From Alcanivorax sp. (GTDB taxonomy: Bacteria > Pseudomonadota > Gammaproteobacteria > Pseudomonadales > Alcanivoracaceae), in NCBI RefSeq assembly GCF_002733835.1, contig NZ_NVWY01000001.1, positions 62,001 to 126,000 on the forward strand: a DNA stretch of 64,000 bases. The letters are read 5' to 3'. Below the pieces are notes generated by a model. It had not been told where the DNA came from. It did not search any database and worked only from the letters and a program-made list of their open reading frames with translations. Of the stretch, positions 1 through 8,330 are shown piece by piece. The stretch's first letter is position 1, and each line of letters begins with the position of its first letter. Position numbers and translations under genes: made by a program.

Positions 1-210
1 TGGCGAGAAATCTACGCCACCCTCATCGGAGCAGGCCACCGAGCTGACCAAATCGGAGGCTACACCGAGCGACAAATAATGCTGTACTTCGATGCAGCGT
101 TACGGCGTGAGCGGCACCAGCGGGTTGCCCGGTTTAATGATGTTCGGATGGCCTTTGGTGCAGATAAGGACAATGCGAAAAGCTATATAAAAGCGCTCAC
201 GGATAACTGA
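1..210 (+). CDS. Phage tail assembly chaperone-like protein, C-terminal part
   Basis: An open frame runs from the window edge to TGA at 208-210 and gives 69 residues including [18 protein letters not shown]. Its position just upstream of the tape-measure gene is where siphophages place the tail chaperone (gpG/GT type, often made by a programmed frameshift). The motif resembles C-terminal parts of such proteins, in which 'YTxRQI..Y..AA.R' recurs. The start and any frameshift site lie outside the window, so the assignment rests on position and this short motif. Confidence 0.5.
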   Translation, partial: WREIYATLIGAGHRADQIGGYTERQIMLYFDAALRRERHQRVARFNDVRMAFGADKDNAKSYIKALTDN

Positions 211-286
211 CTGGCGGCCATGGAGGCCGCTATTTTTTTGCCCGCGTTCAAAAGACGATTCCCGCCATACCCGCCATGATCCCCTC

Positions 287-3214
287 ATGGCAGACCAAGA
301 CCTCAAACTCGCGCTCCGAATGCAGGCTGACCTTAAACAAGGTCGGCAAGAGCTGGATGCGCTCGATACCGCCCTGGATGACGTTGGGGAAAGCGCTGAT
401 CGCACCAGCAAGCGATTGGATGACCTTGATGGCAAAGGCCCTGCCAAGGTAAAGCCGGCGGTGGATGCGCTGGATGCTGCCTTGGATGGCGCTGGGGAAA
501 GCGCTGATCGCACCAGTAAGCGATTGGACGACCTCGATGGCAAAGGCCCGACCAACGCAAAAAAGGCGCTGGATGCTGCCACCAAAGCCGCGCAAAACAT
601 GGACGCTGCTGCCAAAAAAGCCCAAAAGAGCGTGGGAGGCATAGGTGCCACTGGCGTGAGAAAGCCTGTCAAAGGGCTGGGCGGCGACGTCGACGAGGCT
701 GCTGCAGCCATGCAGCGTGGCGGGCTGTCTGCCGGTGAATACCGGATGGCCATGCGGCAGCTGCCGGCTCAGATCACTGATATCACCACAAGCCTGGCGT
801 CGGGCATGCCGATCTGGATGGTGGCCATCCAGCAAGGCGGCCAGCTGAAGGATTCTTTTGGTGGGGTGAAGCCCGCCGCGCGCGCCTTGATTTCCTCCAT
901 CAAACCCATGCCGCTACTGTTTGGCGGAGTTGCCGCCGCCGTGGGTTTGGCCGTTGTCGCCCAGCAGAAAGGGGCCAATGAAGCGCGCCGGTATAACGAG
1001 GCGCTGATTCTTACCGGCAATATTGCAGGCACCAGCTCAGACCAGCTTAGTGACATGGCTCGCCGGATTGATGATGTGGCGGGCACCCAGGGCAATGCTG
1101 CTGCAGTCCTGGCAGAAGTGGCTCGCACCGGGAAAGTAGCGGCTGACCAGATCGAGCAGGTTAGCCGTGCCGCGATCGCCATGGAGATCGCTACCGGTAA
1201 AGCGATTTCCAGCACGATTGATGAGTTCGTCAAGTTAGCGGAAGACCCCGTCCAGGCCATTGCTGACCTGAATAACGAGTATCACTTCCTGGATGCATCG
1301 GTGTACTCGAATATTGTGGCGCTGAGGCAGCAGGGGCGCGAAGTTGAGGCGGTTAAACTGGCGGTCGAAGCCTACGCCGATGTGGTCGAAAGCCGAGCCA
1401 AAGAAATATCTGACGATATCGGCCTGCTGGAGCGTGCCTGGAAAGGCGTTAAGGATGCCGCCAGCGAGGCTTGGGATAGCGCGCTGAATATCGGGCGTGA
1501 CCGGACCAGGCAGCAGCAACTGGATGATATCAATGAACGTATCAAGCTATTCGAGGAGCTGAACGAGAAGAGTTTATTTAAAAGTGACGGGGAAGACTCG
1601 GGGATCAAGGCGTTGAAGGTTCAGCGTGATGCCTTGGCTCAGGAGATCGAAGATGAGGAGCGTCTAGCAAAAGAGAAGGCCGAAGCCCGTCAACTAGAAG
1701 CTGAAGCTATTAAGGCCATGGCTGAGGTGGACAAACTCACCCGTTCCAATCTAAGCAACGAAGAAAAGCGGGTGGAGGCCATCAAGGCCTATCGCGAACA
1801 GCTGGATGCAATTCGGGAAACCAACCCCTCTGATAGCCGCCTGGATGAAGCAACGGTTGCCAAGAATATTGCTGGCATTAATGAGCGCTACGAGACGAAA
1901 GACCCGGATGCTGATCGTCGCGAACGGGAGGCCAAGCAGCGCCAGAAAGAGATGGAGTCCTTCGTTTCCCAGCTTGAAAAGCAGGCGGCGGTGGCGGGCA
2001 AATCTAAGGATGCGACCCGTGCCTATGAGATCAGCGAGAAAGGCCTGACTGGGGCTCTATTGCAGCGAGCGCAAGCCGCTAACGCCGCCATCACCCAGCA
2101 GGAAGAGCTGAACCAGGCGATGGACGATGCGGAAACACTTAATGGCATCGCCGCCCGCTTGCTGTCGCTGGATGGAAACAGCTTTGATGCCAGGGGCAAA
2201 GAGCTGGAACAGGAATTCGCCAAGTTGTTAGCACGGCTAGAGGCACGCGGTGATGAAGCCGGTAAAACTCTGGTCAGGGAGCTGATCAATAAAGAACAGC
2301 TGCAGGCTGGCCTGGATGACTTCCAGCGCCAAATCGACACCATCACGCGCGGTGCCAGCAGCCAGCGGGATCTACTCTCTTCCCAATTCGAGGCTGGCCT
2401 AATCTCCCAGCCGGAGTACCGCGAAGGGCTGGGGGAGATCGACAGCAACGCGGTGTCGCAGCTTGAGCAAATGCGTGACGCGGCGCAGGAGTACGCCCAG
2501 GCAATGGGTGACCCGACGATCCTGCAGAACTTCGACGCAATGGTGCTCGGCTATCAGCGCGTGAACGACCAGACCCAACGCTTCCTGGCTGACGGCCAGC
2601 AGATGAACGAGATGCTCTCTACGGGCTTATCTGATGCCCTGCTGAACGTAGCGGATGGCACGCAATCTGCCGGGCAGGCATTCCGTCAATTCGCTGCTGA
2701 TTTCCTGCGCCAGCTCGCCCAGATGATTCTGAAGCAAATGATCTTTAATGCGATTAGCGGCGCGACGGGTGGCGGTGGCATCGGCGGTGCCGTTGCCGGC
2801 GCTGCTGCAGGTGCGTTCGCCGAAGGCGGCTATACCGGCGCTGGCGGCAAGTACCAGCCTGCAGGTGTGGTCCACCGTGGTGAGTATGTGCAGCCCCAGG
2901 AGGCACTGCGTGAGCCTGGCGCCCTGCAGTTTATGGAAGCCTTCCGTCGCGAGGGCATGCGATCGCTGGCCCGTTTCCAGGGCTATGCCGATGGCGGCCT
3001 GGTGGGTGCCTCCGCCGCCACGCTGGCGCGCAGCCCGGCGGAAGCCATGGGGGCAAGTGTTCCTGCGCCGCAAGTGAACCAGCGTCTGCTGCCGATTTTG
3101 TCAGACGATGTGGTGGCCGATGCACTGCGCGGCCCGGCCGGTGAGGAAATGCTAGAGCTGCACATCACGCGCAACCCCAGCAAATTCAACCAACTGATTA
3201 AGGGAGGTGGGTGA
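287..3214 (+). CDS. Phage tail length tape measure protein
   Basis: This 975-residue protein is rich in Ala, Gln, Glu and Lys and has long predicted coiled-coil stretches (about residues 20-125 and 430-640). A hydrophobic segment near 208-225 is followed by a helical region with a TMP-like core. Near the C terminus a Gly/Ala-rich hydrophobic segment ([20 protein letters not shown]) precedes a [13 protein letters not shown] motif, typical of lambda-type tape-measure proteins. The protein sets tail length and is ejected with the DNA. It is the longest gene of the tail operon, and its TGA abuts the ATG of the next gene, whose Shine-Dalgarno (AGGGAGG) lies inside it. The N terminus carries a 36-residue tandem duplication. 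Confidence 0.9.
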   Translation: MADQDLKLALRMQADLKQGRQELDALDTALDDVGESADRTSKRLDDLDGKGPAKVKPAVDALDAALDGAGESADRTSKRLDDLDGKGPTNAKKALDAATKAAQNMDAAAKKAQKSVGGIGATGVRKPVKGLGGDVDEAAAAMQRGGLSAGEYRMAMRQLPAQITDITTSLASGMPIWMVAIQQGGQLKDSFGGVKPAARALISSIKPMPLLFGGVAAAVGLAVVAQQKGANEARRYNEALILTGNIAGTSSDQLSDMARRIDDVAGTQGNAAAVLAEVARTGKVAADQIEQVSRAAIAMEIATGKAISSTIDEFVKLAEDPVQAIADLNNEYHFLDASVYSNIVALRQQGREVEAVKLAVEAYADVVESRAKEISDDIGLLERAWKGVKDAASEAWDSALNIGRDRTRQQQLDDINERIKLFEELNEKSLFKSDGEDSGIKALKVQRDALAQEIEDEERLAKEKAEARQLEAEAIKAMAEVDKLTRSNLSNEEKRVEAIKAYREQLDAIRETNPSDSRLDEATVAKNIAGINERYETKDPDADRREREAKQRQKEMESFVSQLEKQAAVAGKSKDATRAYEISEKGLTGALLQRAQAANAAITQQEELNQAMDDAETLNGIAARLLSLDGNSFDARGKELEQEFAKLLARLEARGDEAGKTLVRELINKEQLQAGLDDFQRQIDTITRGASSQRDLLSSQFEAGLISQPEYREGLGEIDSNAVSQLEQMRDAAQEYAQAMGDPTILQNFDAMVLGYQRVNDQTQRFLADGQQMNEMLSTGLSDALLNVADGTQSAGQAFRQFAADFLRQLAQMILKQMIFNAISGATGGGGIGGAVAGAAAGAFAEGGYTGAGGKYQPAGVVHRGEYVQPQEALREPGALQFMEAFRREGMRSLARFQGYADGGLVGASAATLARSPAEAMGASVPAPQVNQRLLPILSDDVVADALRGPAGEEMLELHITRNPSKFNQLIKGGG
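356..571 (+). repeat. In-frame tandem duplication inside the tape measure gene
   Basis: Residues 24-59 and 60-95 are near-identical 36-residue units. Both contain [19 protein letters not shown], and the DNA copies are also very similar. A degraded third unit may begin at residue 96 (DAATKAAQ). Because the tape measure acts as a ruler, a duplication of this kind can change tail length. Confidence 0.85.
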
Positions 3215-4429
3215 ATGCCCGTCGAGATTGGTACAGCCAACGGGCACTTGGACCTGCTGCACCGTTTGCAGCGGTTTGTGTGCGGCCATGGCACCTGGAG
3301 CACTGCGCCGCAGTTCACCGGGGCTGGCCCTGGCACCATTAGTGATATCGCCACCGCGCCCGCCACGGTGAGCGAAACCTGGACCTTCACCTGCAGCAAC
3401 GCGGACACCGCTGGGGAAGAGGTGTGGGCGATCACCGGTTCTGTGACCGGCGCCACTGCTGATGCCACCACGGGTATCGCTTATGCCAACGGGCTAATCG
3501 AGTGTCTGATTACGGGCACGGGCTATGAGGTAGGTGACGAATTTTCGTGGGACGTGACCCAGGGCCTCATGAGCGCGGCGGGCGCCGCCTGGACCCTGCT
3601 GAGCGAAGGCCTAGACGGTGGTTTTGACCAGGACTATTACTTTCGCGCGCCGGGGCTGACGGGGTCTGAGGAGATATATCTGAATGTCGCGGCGTACCAG
3701 AGCAGTGCCGATGACTATTTCAACTGGGAGGCTCGTGGCGCGATCGGCCACGAGCCGACTTTTGCCTTCAATGGGCAGCCGGGCACCAGCCCGAACGCCA
3801 ACCTGCTGCTGTGGGCCGATGCCATTCCCTACTGGCTGGTGGCCAACGGCCAGCGGCTGATTCTTGTGGCCAAGATCTCAACCACCTATCAGCTGCTGTA
3901 CCTGGGCAAAATTCTCCCCTATGGCACGCCGGCGCAGTTTCCCTACCCGGTGCTGGTGGCGGCGACCACCGACCGCGCGAGCACGCGGTGGTCCGCCGCT
4001 GACGCTGACACCTCCAGCATCCTCAACCCTGGCCGTGGGGCGTTCCTGTACACAACAGACGGCGGCTGGAAGCGGATACAGAACCGATACCGATCTAGCT
4101 CAGGCGCTTGGGAAACCGATTTCTTCGATATTTTCCCCACCCATCAATATGGATTCGGCAGCCGCGATGGAGCATCGCATGAGTTCCAAGGGCCGCAGAT
4201 TCACCCCGCCCCGGATGGCTCCTACACGCTGCTGCCGTTGGTGCCGCTTTGCCGCAACGCCAGCTATGCCTCATTAAATCAGTACGGCGAGCTGGACGGC
4301 CTGTTCTGGGTAACAGGAACGGGGAATGCGGCGGAGAACATTCTCTCGATTGAGGGAGAGGACCACCTGGTGGTTCAAAACATTTACCGCACTAACTGGA
4401 CCGAATACGGCGCAATGAGGCTCACCTGA
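3215..4429 (+). CDS. Phage tail protein, unknown role
   Basis: 404 residues; the start ATG directly abuts the tape-measure stop and has a strong AGGGAGG ribosome site. The N-terminal part (about 40-120) is Thr/Ala/Gly-rich beta-strand sequence, and the rest contains many Trp/Tyr residues and short strands, as in virion structural proteins. I do not recognise a named family. By order after the tape measure it corresponds to the structural genes seen in D3112/B3-type transposable siphophages, probably a distal tail or hub accessory. The gene overlaps the next by one base (TGATG). Confidence 0.65.
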   Translation: MPVEIGTANGHLDLLHRLQRFVCGHGTWSTAPQFTGAGPGTISDIATAPATVSETWTFTCSNADTAGEEVWAITGSVTGATADATTGIAYANGLIECLITGTGYEVGDEFSWDVTQGLMSAAGAAWTLLSEGLDGGFDQDYYFRAPGLTGSEEIYLNVAAYQSSADDYFNWEARGAIGHEPTFAFNGQPGTSPNANLLLWADAIPYWLVANGQRLILVAKISTTYQLLYLGKILPYGTPAQFPYPVLVAATTDRASTRWSAADADTSSILNPGRGAFLYTTDGGWKRIQNRYRSSSGAWETDFFDIFPTHQYGFGSRDGASHEFQGPQIHPAPDGSYTLLPLVPLCRNASYASLNQYGELDGLFWVTGTGNAAENILSIEGEDHLVVQNIYRTNWTEYGAMRLT

Positions 4430-5394
4430 TGGCATATGAAACAGGCGTTGCAACCGACGTGATTGATCTGCTGGCGAAAATTCGGGGCATGGCCGTGGGG
4501 CTGGGCTGGACGATTGATCGAAACGAGCCAACGGAGCTGGCGCTGCACCACGCGGATGCGGGGTTTTTCACGCTGCTGGCGCAGCCGGAAGAAGACGATA
4601 TCCAAACCACTGACTACCCACGCCCTTATATCTATATTTGGGGGCAGACCGGGTTTGATGCGGGGGCGGCGTACAATACGCAACCGGGATCATCGGGTGG
4701 GAGATACGGCAGAACCGACGCCCTACGAGGCCCCTTCGCGGCATACCACCTGTTCGGAACGACGCAGTACATTCATTGCGTGGTTGAGATTGTGCCTGGG
4801 GAATTCGCGCACTTTCATTTCGGCCGCCTGGATAAGTCTGGCGACTACCCCGGCGGGGAATATGCCACCGGCACCAATTGGCGCTATAACCTCCAATACG
4901 CTAATACTCATAATCGCGACTCGTTGAGCCCCTTTCACGCTGTGCCTTTCGATGGCCTCAGCCGTCATGCTACGGGTCAGGGCGTAGTGAGATTAGACGT
5001 CCCAGGCTACACGGAGGAATGGGGGGAATTTTATGACGTTAATTCGTCAAGTTTTAGTGTTGCATGGGGACCGGCTCGGCTGGGCGCCAATACATGGCGA
5101 TCGCCTTACACCTTCTATTGGCTGTCCACGCCCAACACGGTAAACGCGGTTGCACCGTTGGCACCGTGCTTGGTGTCCTTTGTATTGCGTGGAGAAAAAA
5201 CCTTCTTGGCCGGCGCCCCGGCTGACTTGCGGATTGTCAATCTGCGCAACCTGACGCCCGGCGAGACCATTACCATTGGCCCCGATGAATGGCTGTGCTT
5301 CCCACTGAAGAAGCGGGGTTTAGGCCAGTACGGGCCGAATTATCAGGTGAATTCTGGGCTGTTCGGCTTGGCGTACCGGAAGGTGTTGCCATGA
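4429..5394 (+). CDS. Phage tail protein, unknown role
   Basis: 321 residues beginning MAYETGVATDVIDLLAKIRG. The helical N-terminal 40 residues (IRGMAVGLGW) are followed by a beta-rich body with many aromatic residues (YPRPYIYIWG, FAHFHFGRL). The pattern and size fit a phage virion protein that packs against its upstream neighbour, but no characterised family is evident. It is translationally coupled on both sides: TGATG with the previous gene and ATGA with the next (5391-5394). Confidence 0.6.
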   Translation: MAYETGVATDVIDLLAKIRGMAVGLGWTIDRNEPTELALHHADAGFFTLLAQPEEDDIQTTDYPRPYIYIWGQTGFDAGAAYNTQPGSSGGRYGRTDALRGPFAAYHLFGTTQYIHCVVEIVPGEFAHFHFGRLDKSGDYPGGEYATGTNWRYNLQYANTHNRDSLSPFHAVPFDGLSRHATGQGVVRLDVPGYTEEWGEFYDVNSSSFSVAWGPARLGANTWRSPYTFYWLSTPNTVNAVAPLAPCLVSFVLRGEKTFLAGAPADLRIVNLRNLTPGETITIGPDEWLCFPLKKRGLGQYGPNYQVNSGLFGLAYRKVLP

Positions 5395-7079
5395 CGCCGG
5401 CGTTGCACGGGATCTGGCCTGCGTCGGCGGGGTTAAACCCCATGCTGAACGCTGCCCGTGCGCTGCCGGGTGAGCTGGGGGTGTCGGTGCTGGCCGGGGA
5501 AGTGGCCAACAGCAGCGAGACGCTCAACACTCAGCCCGTTGCCGAAAATCCGCGCACGCCGCCGGCACGGCGGCTGGTTCGGTTCCTGGACGACTATTAT
5601 TTCCGTATTCATGTGACACCGCCTGCGCTCGATGTGGGCAATGTGGTGTCTGCGCAAACACACCCTGTGCGGATCTGGAATGCATATCTTGAGCCGAGAA
5701 CGCTCAACGACCTGGCTGCCGATAACGCTGAGGGCATTCAGCTTGCCGGCCCGGATGAGCCGCCGATGGAGTTTGCGCCGCTGCGTGAGCACGTGTGGGA
5801 GGTGGCGGTTGGGGTCGATGGCCCGCCGGTGGTGGATGCCTCTTTCACGTGGCAGTTCACCGGTGAGCCGCCTGCGGTACTCCCCATCACGGGTAACCGC
5901 ATTACGGCTTGGCCCTGGGCGCCGAACTGGCTGGCCAGTGTCCAGGAGCGCCTGGAGTGGTTAACCGACATTTTGCAGAGCCAGTCCGGTGTGGAGCAAC
6001 GCCGGGCCGGCCGTGATTTGCCACGGCGCTTCTACGGATTTTCTATTCTGGCTGAAGGTGCCGATCGGGCGCTGCTGGACCTCGCCGTTTTCGGTTGGGG
6101 GTCGCGGCTGTGGGCGCTACCTATCTGGCAGGACGTGCAGTGGCTACCCGGGGTTGCGGCTGGCAGCCCGGAAATCGTTTGCGATACGCGCCATCGCGAT
6201 TTTCAAGACGGTGGATTAGTGCTCTTGCTGGGTGAGCGTGCGGCAGATTATGAGGTACTGGAGATCCACACGCTTGAAGAAGACAGGATCGGGCTGCGCA
6301 ATCCGGTGCAGCGTGAATGGCCCCACTCGGTGCGGCTCTTTCCGGTTCGGACTGCGCGGCTGACCGATCAACCTGCCCTGACGCGGCTGACTAACCGATT
6401 GGTGGGTGGTGAGGTGGAGTTCCGGCTGGAGACGCCATCGACCTGGCCACAAACCCACGTCCTGCCAGAGTACCGAGGCTGGCCGGTGTTGGAGATCCGG
6501 CCGGAGGAAAGTCGCGATCTGAGTTTGTCTTACCAACGCCTGATAAATGTGCTCGACAACGGCACGGCATCGCCGAATGTACGCGACAGGGCGGGCATTG
6601 GTTTCCCGGTGCAGGGGCATGGCTGGCTGCTGGAAGGCGCTGAGGAGCGTGCGAATTGGCGCAGCCTGATGTACGCGCTGCGCGGGCGCCAAGGCGCCCT
6701 TTGGTTGCCCACGTGGATGGATGATTTAGAGGTTGTGGCACCAGTGGCTACCACCACGGCATTCATTGATGTGGCTCACGTTCAATACGGGCGGTTCGCG
6801 GCGGGGTTCTCTGGGCGCCGCGATATTCGTTTGGAGTTGAGCGACGGAACCGTCCGTTACCGCCGTGTGCTCGGGGCCACCGAGTTAGATGCTTCTACAG
6901 AACGGCTTAGCTTGGCCGAGCCCTGGGACGTGGCCTTTGATGCTGACCAGGTGCAACGCGTGAGCTGGATGGCGCTGATGCGCCTGGAGAGCGATACCGT
7001 GGAAATTGAGCACCAGACTGACGTAGAGGGTGTTGCCCGTTCACAGCTGGTATTCCGGGGGGTGCGCGATGAGCTATGA
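5391..7079 (+). CDS. Phage tail hub/minor tail protein
   Basis: The start was set at ATG 5391, which overlaps the upstream stop as ATGA and has GGAAGG eight bases upstream. A longer open frame from 5289 would overlap the previous gene by 106 bases and is not favoured. The 562-residue product has a beta-rich C-terminal half with a motif of the form WRSLMYALRGRQGALWLPTW (about residues 421-440), similar to minor tail/hub proteins that precede gpL-like genes. It probably forms part of the tail tip between tape measure and central tip. The exact family is uncertain. Confidence 0.65.
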   Translation: MTPALHGIWPASAGLNPMLNAARALPGELGVSVLAGEVANSSETLNTQPVAENPRTPPARRLVRFLDDYYFRIHVTPPALDVGNVVSAQTHPVRIWNAYLEPRTLNDLAADNAEGIQLAGPDEPPMEFAPLREHVWEVAVGVDGPPVVDASFTWQFTGEPPAVLPITGNRITAWPWAPNWLASVQERLEWLTDILQSQSGVEQRRAGRDLPRRFYGFSILAEGADRALLDLAVFGWGSRLWALPIWQDVQWLPGVAAGSPEIVCDTRHRDFQDGGLVLLLGERAADYEVLEIHTLEEDRIGLRNPVQREWPHSVRLFPVRTARLTDQPALTRLTNRLVGGEVEFRLETPSTWPQTHVLPEYRGWPVLEIRPEESRDLSLSYQRLINVLDNGTASPNVRDRAGIGFPVQGHGWLLEGAEERANWRSLMYALRGRQGALWLPTWMDDLEVVAPVATTTAFIDVAHVQYGRFAAGFSGRRDIRLELSDGTVRYRRVLGATELDASTERLSLAEPWDVAFDADQVQRVSWMALMRLESDTVEIEHQTDVEGVARSQLVFRGVRDEL

Positions 7080-7887
7080 CGTTCTGGACGCCTCGCTGGC
7101 GCAAGCCAGGCCGCTGCGCCTTTATGAGTTCGCACGCGGTGCGCAGCGGTGGCGCTACACGAACGCAGGGTTGGATGTGGTGCACGATAACCAGACTTTC
7201 CATAGCGTGTTTATTACCGATGACGGCATTCGCCAGACCGGTGAAGCCAGCGCGGATGCGCTGAATATCGAGGTGCCACTGGATTTGGAGCTGCTCGGCA
7301 TCTATCGCATTTACCCACCGAGCACGCCCATTGAGTTGACGATCTGGGATAAGGATCTCGGTGATCCTTCGGCCTTGGTTCAGTGGGTTGGCATTCTGAG
7401 TGATGTGACGCTCAAGCGCCGGGCCGGTAAGGCGAAGCTGGTGTGCCGCCCATTGTCCTCTGAACAGGACAATACCGGCCTGCGGTTGGTGTGGGGGCGG
7501 CAGTGCCCTTATGCGCTCTACGATGCCAACTGCCGTGTGGATAAAGAGCTGTATAGGACGACGGCCGTGCTTGCGGGTGCCGCGGGCATCACCGTGACCG
7601 CCGGCCTGTTCGCTGGCCAACCGGATGGCTGGTTCACTGGGGGTTTTATCGAGTGGGAAGCGGTTTCCGGCGCGGTGGAACAGCGCGGCATCGATGAGCA
7701 TGTGGGCACTACGCTGACCCTGCTGGGCGGCTCTGTGGAGCTGGTTGCTGGGCTGGAAGTGCGAGCCTACCCAGGGTGCGCGCGATCGGTATCTGTTTGC
7801 GACAGCAAGTTCAGCAATGTTGAGAACTACGGTGGGGTGCCGGCGCTGCCGGGCAGTTCCCCGTTTGACGGCAACCCGGTGTTCTGA
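7069..7887 (+). CDS. gpL-like tail tip protein, Phage_BR0599 family, probable Fe-S binder
   Basis: The start ATG at 7069 overlaps the previous gene by 11 bases; the product is 272 residues. The C-terminal part shows GRQCPYALYDANC and PGCARSVSVC, so four cysteines at 146, 155, 237 and 244 are spaced C-X8-C and C-X6-C. This is the spacing recalled for the four cluster-binding cysteines of lambda gpL. The C terminus (NVENYGGVPALPGSSPFDGN) is typical of the BR0599 family. The role is a tail-tip/hub component that joins the tape-measure complex to the central tip. Fe-S binding is inferred from the spacing only. Confidence 0.8.
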   Translation: MSYDVLDASLAQARPLRLYEFARGAQRWRYTNAGLDVVHDNQTFHSVFITDDGIRQTGEASADALNIEVPLDLELLGIYRIYPPSTPIELTIWDKDLGDPSALVQWVGILSDVTLKRRAGKAKLVCRPLSSEQDNTGLRLVWGRQCPYALYDANCRVDKELYRTTAVLAGAAGITVTAGLFAGQPDGWFTGGFIEWEAVSGAVEQRGIDEHVGTTLTLLGGSVELVAGLEVRAYPGCARSVSVCDSKFSNVENYGGVPALPGSSPFDGNPVF

Positions 7888-7896
7888 GGAGCCATT

Positions 7897-8127
7897 ATGT
7901 GGGTTCAGATTGCGATTATGGTTGTCAGTGCGATCGTCAGTGTCGCGCTGGCACCGAAGCCACCGAAACCGAAGCCTGCGTCTTTCACTGATTTCGATTT
8001 CCCGGCGGCGGATGAAGGAACGCCCCAGGCGGTGGCGTTCGGGGACGTCTGGTCCACGGGTTGGACGGTGCTGGGGGTTGGCAATTACCGCACTAGCCCG
8101 ATCCGGACCAAGGGAGGCAAGAAGTGA
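7897..8127 (+). CDS. Small membrane-anchored tail tip accessory protein
   Basis: 76 residues starting MWVQIAIMVVSAIVSVALAP, one hydrophobic segment (3-19), then a Pro/Lys-rich linker and a short globular piece (EGTPQAVAFGDVW). This layout recurs in short genes just before the large tip protein of transposable siphophages, where the 'EGTPxxVxFG' stretch resembles the N terminus of tip-associated proteins. AGGAG lies 7-8 bases upstream of ATG. The precise role is unknown. Confidence 0.65.
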   Translation: MWVQIAIMVVSAIVSVALAPKPPKPKPASFTDFDFPAADEGTPQAVAFGDVWSTGWTVLGVGNYRTSPIRTKGGKK

Positions 8128-8330
8128 GTGAGCCGCTGGTTTACCCCCGTCATATTCACGCCGCTGGGCTTTGCATGTCTGGTGCGCGTGCCTGGTTTAA
8201 GCGCCATGGCATAGCCTTCGAGGACTGCCGCCGTGGATTGTTGACGGCACAGCGGGTGGAAGCCACTGGGGATGCGCTGGGCTTACGCGTCGCGACTATA
8301 GCGCGGGAGGACGCCGATGGGCAGCAGTAA
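8124..8330 (+). CDS. Small phage tail-region protein
   Basis: 68 residues from GTG 8124, which overlaps the previous stop (GTGA); a strong AGGGAGG lies upstream. The core RHIHAAGLCMSGARAWFKRH followed by FEDCRRG is of a type seen in small genes wedged between gpL-like and tip genes of D3112-type phages. Two cysteines (17 and 35) are present. It may be a tail-tip assembly factor, but no function is established here. It overlaps the next gene by 14 bases. Confidence 0.65.
   Translation: MSEPLVYPRHIHAAGLCMSGARAWFKRHGIAFEDCRRGLLTAQRVEATGDALGLRVATIAREDADGQQ

Noticed and set aside
5289-5390. Upstream start for the hub protein
   Set aside because: It would overlap the previous gene by 106 bases; ATGA coupling at 5391 with GGAAGG is better.
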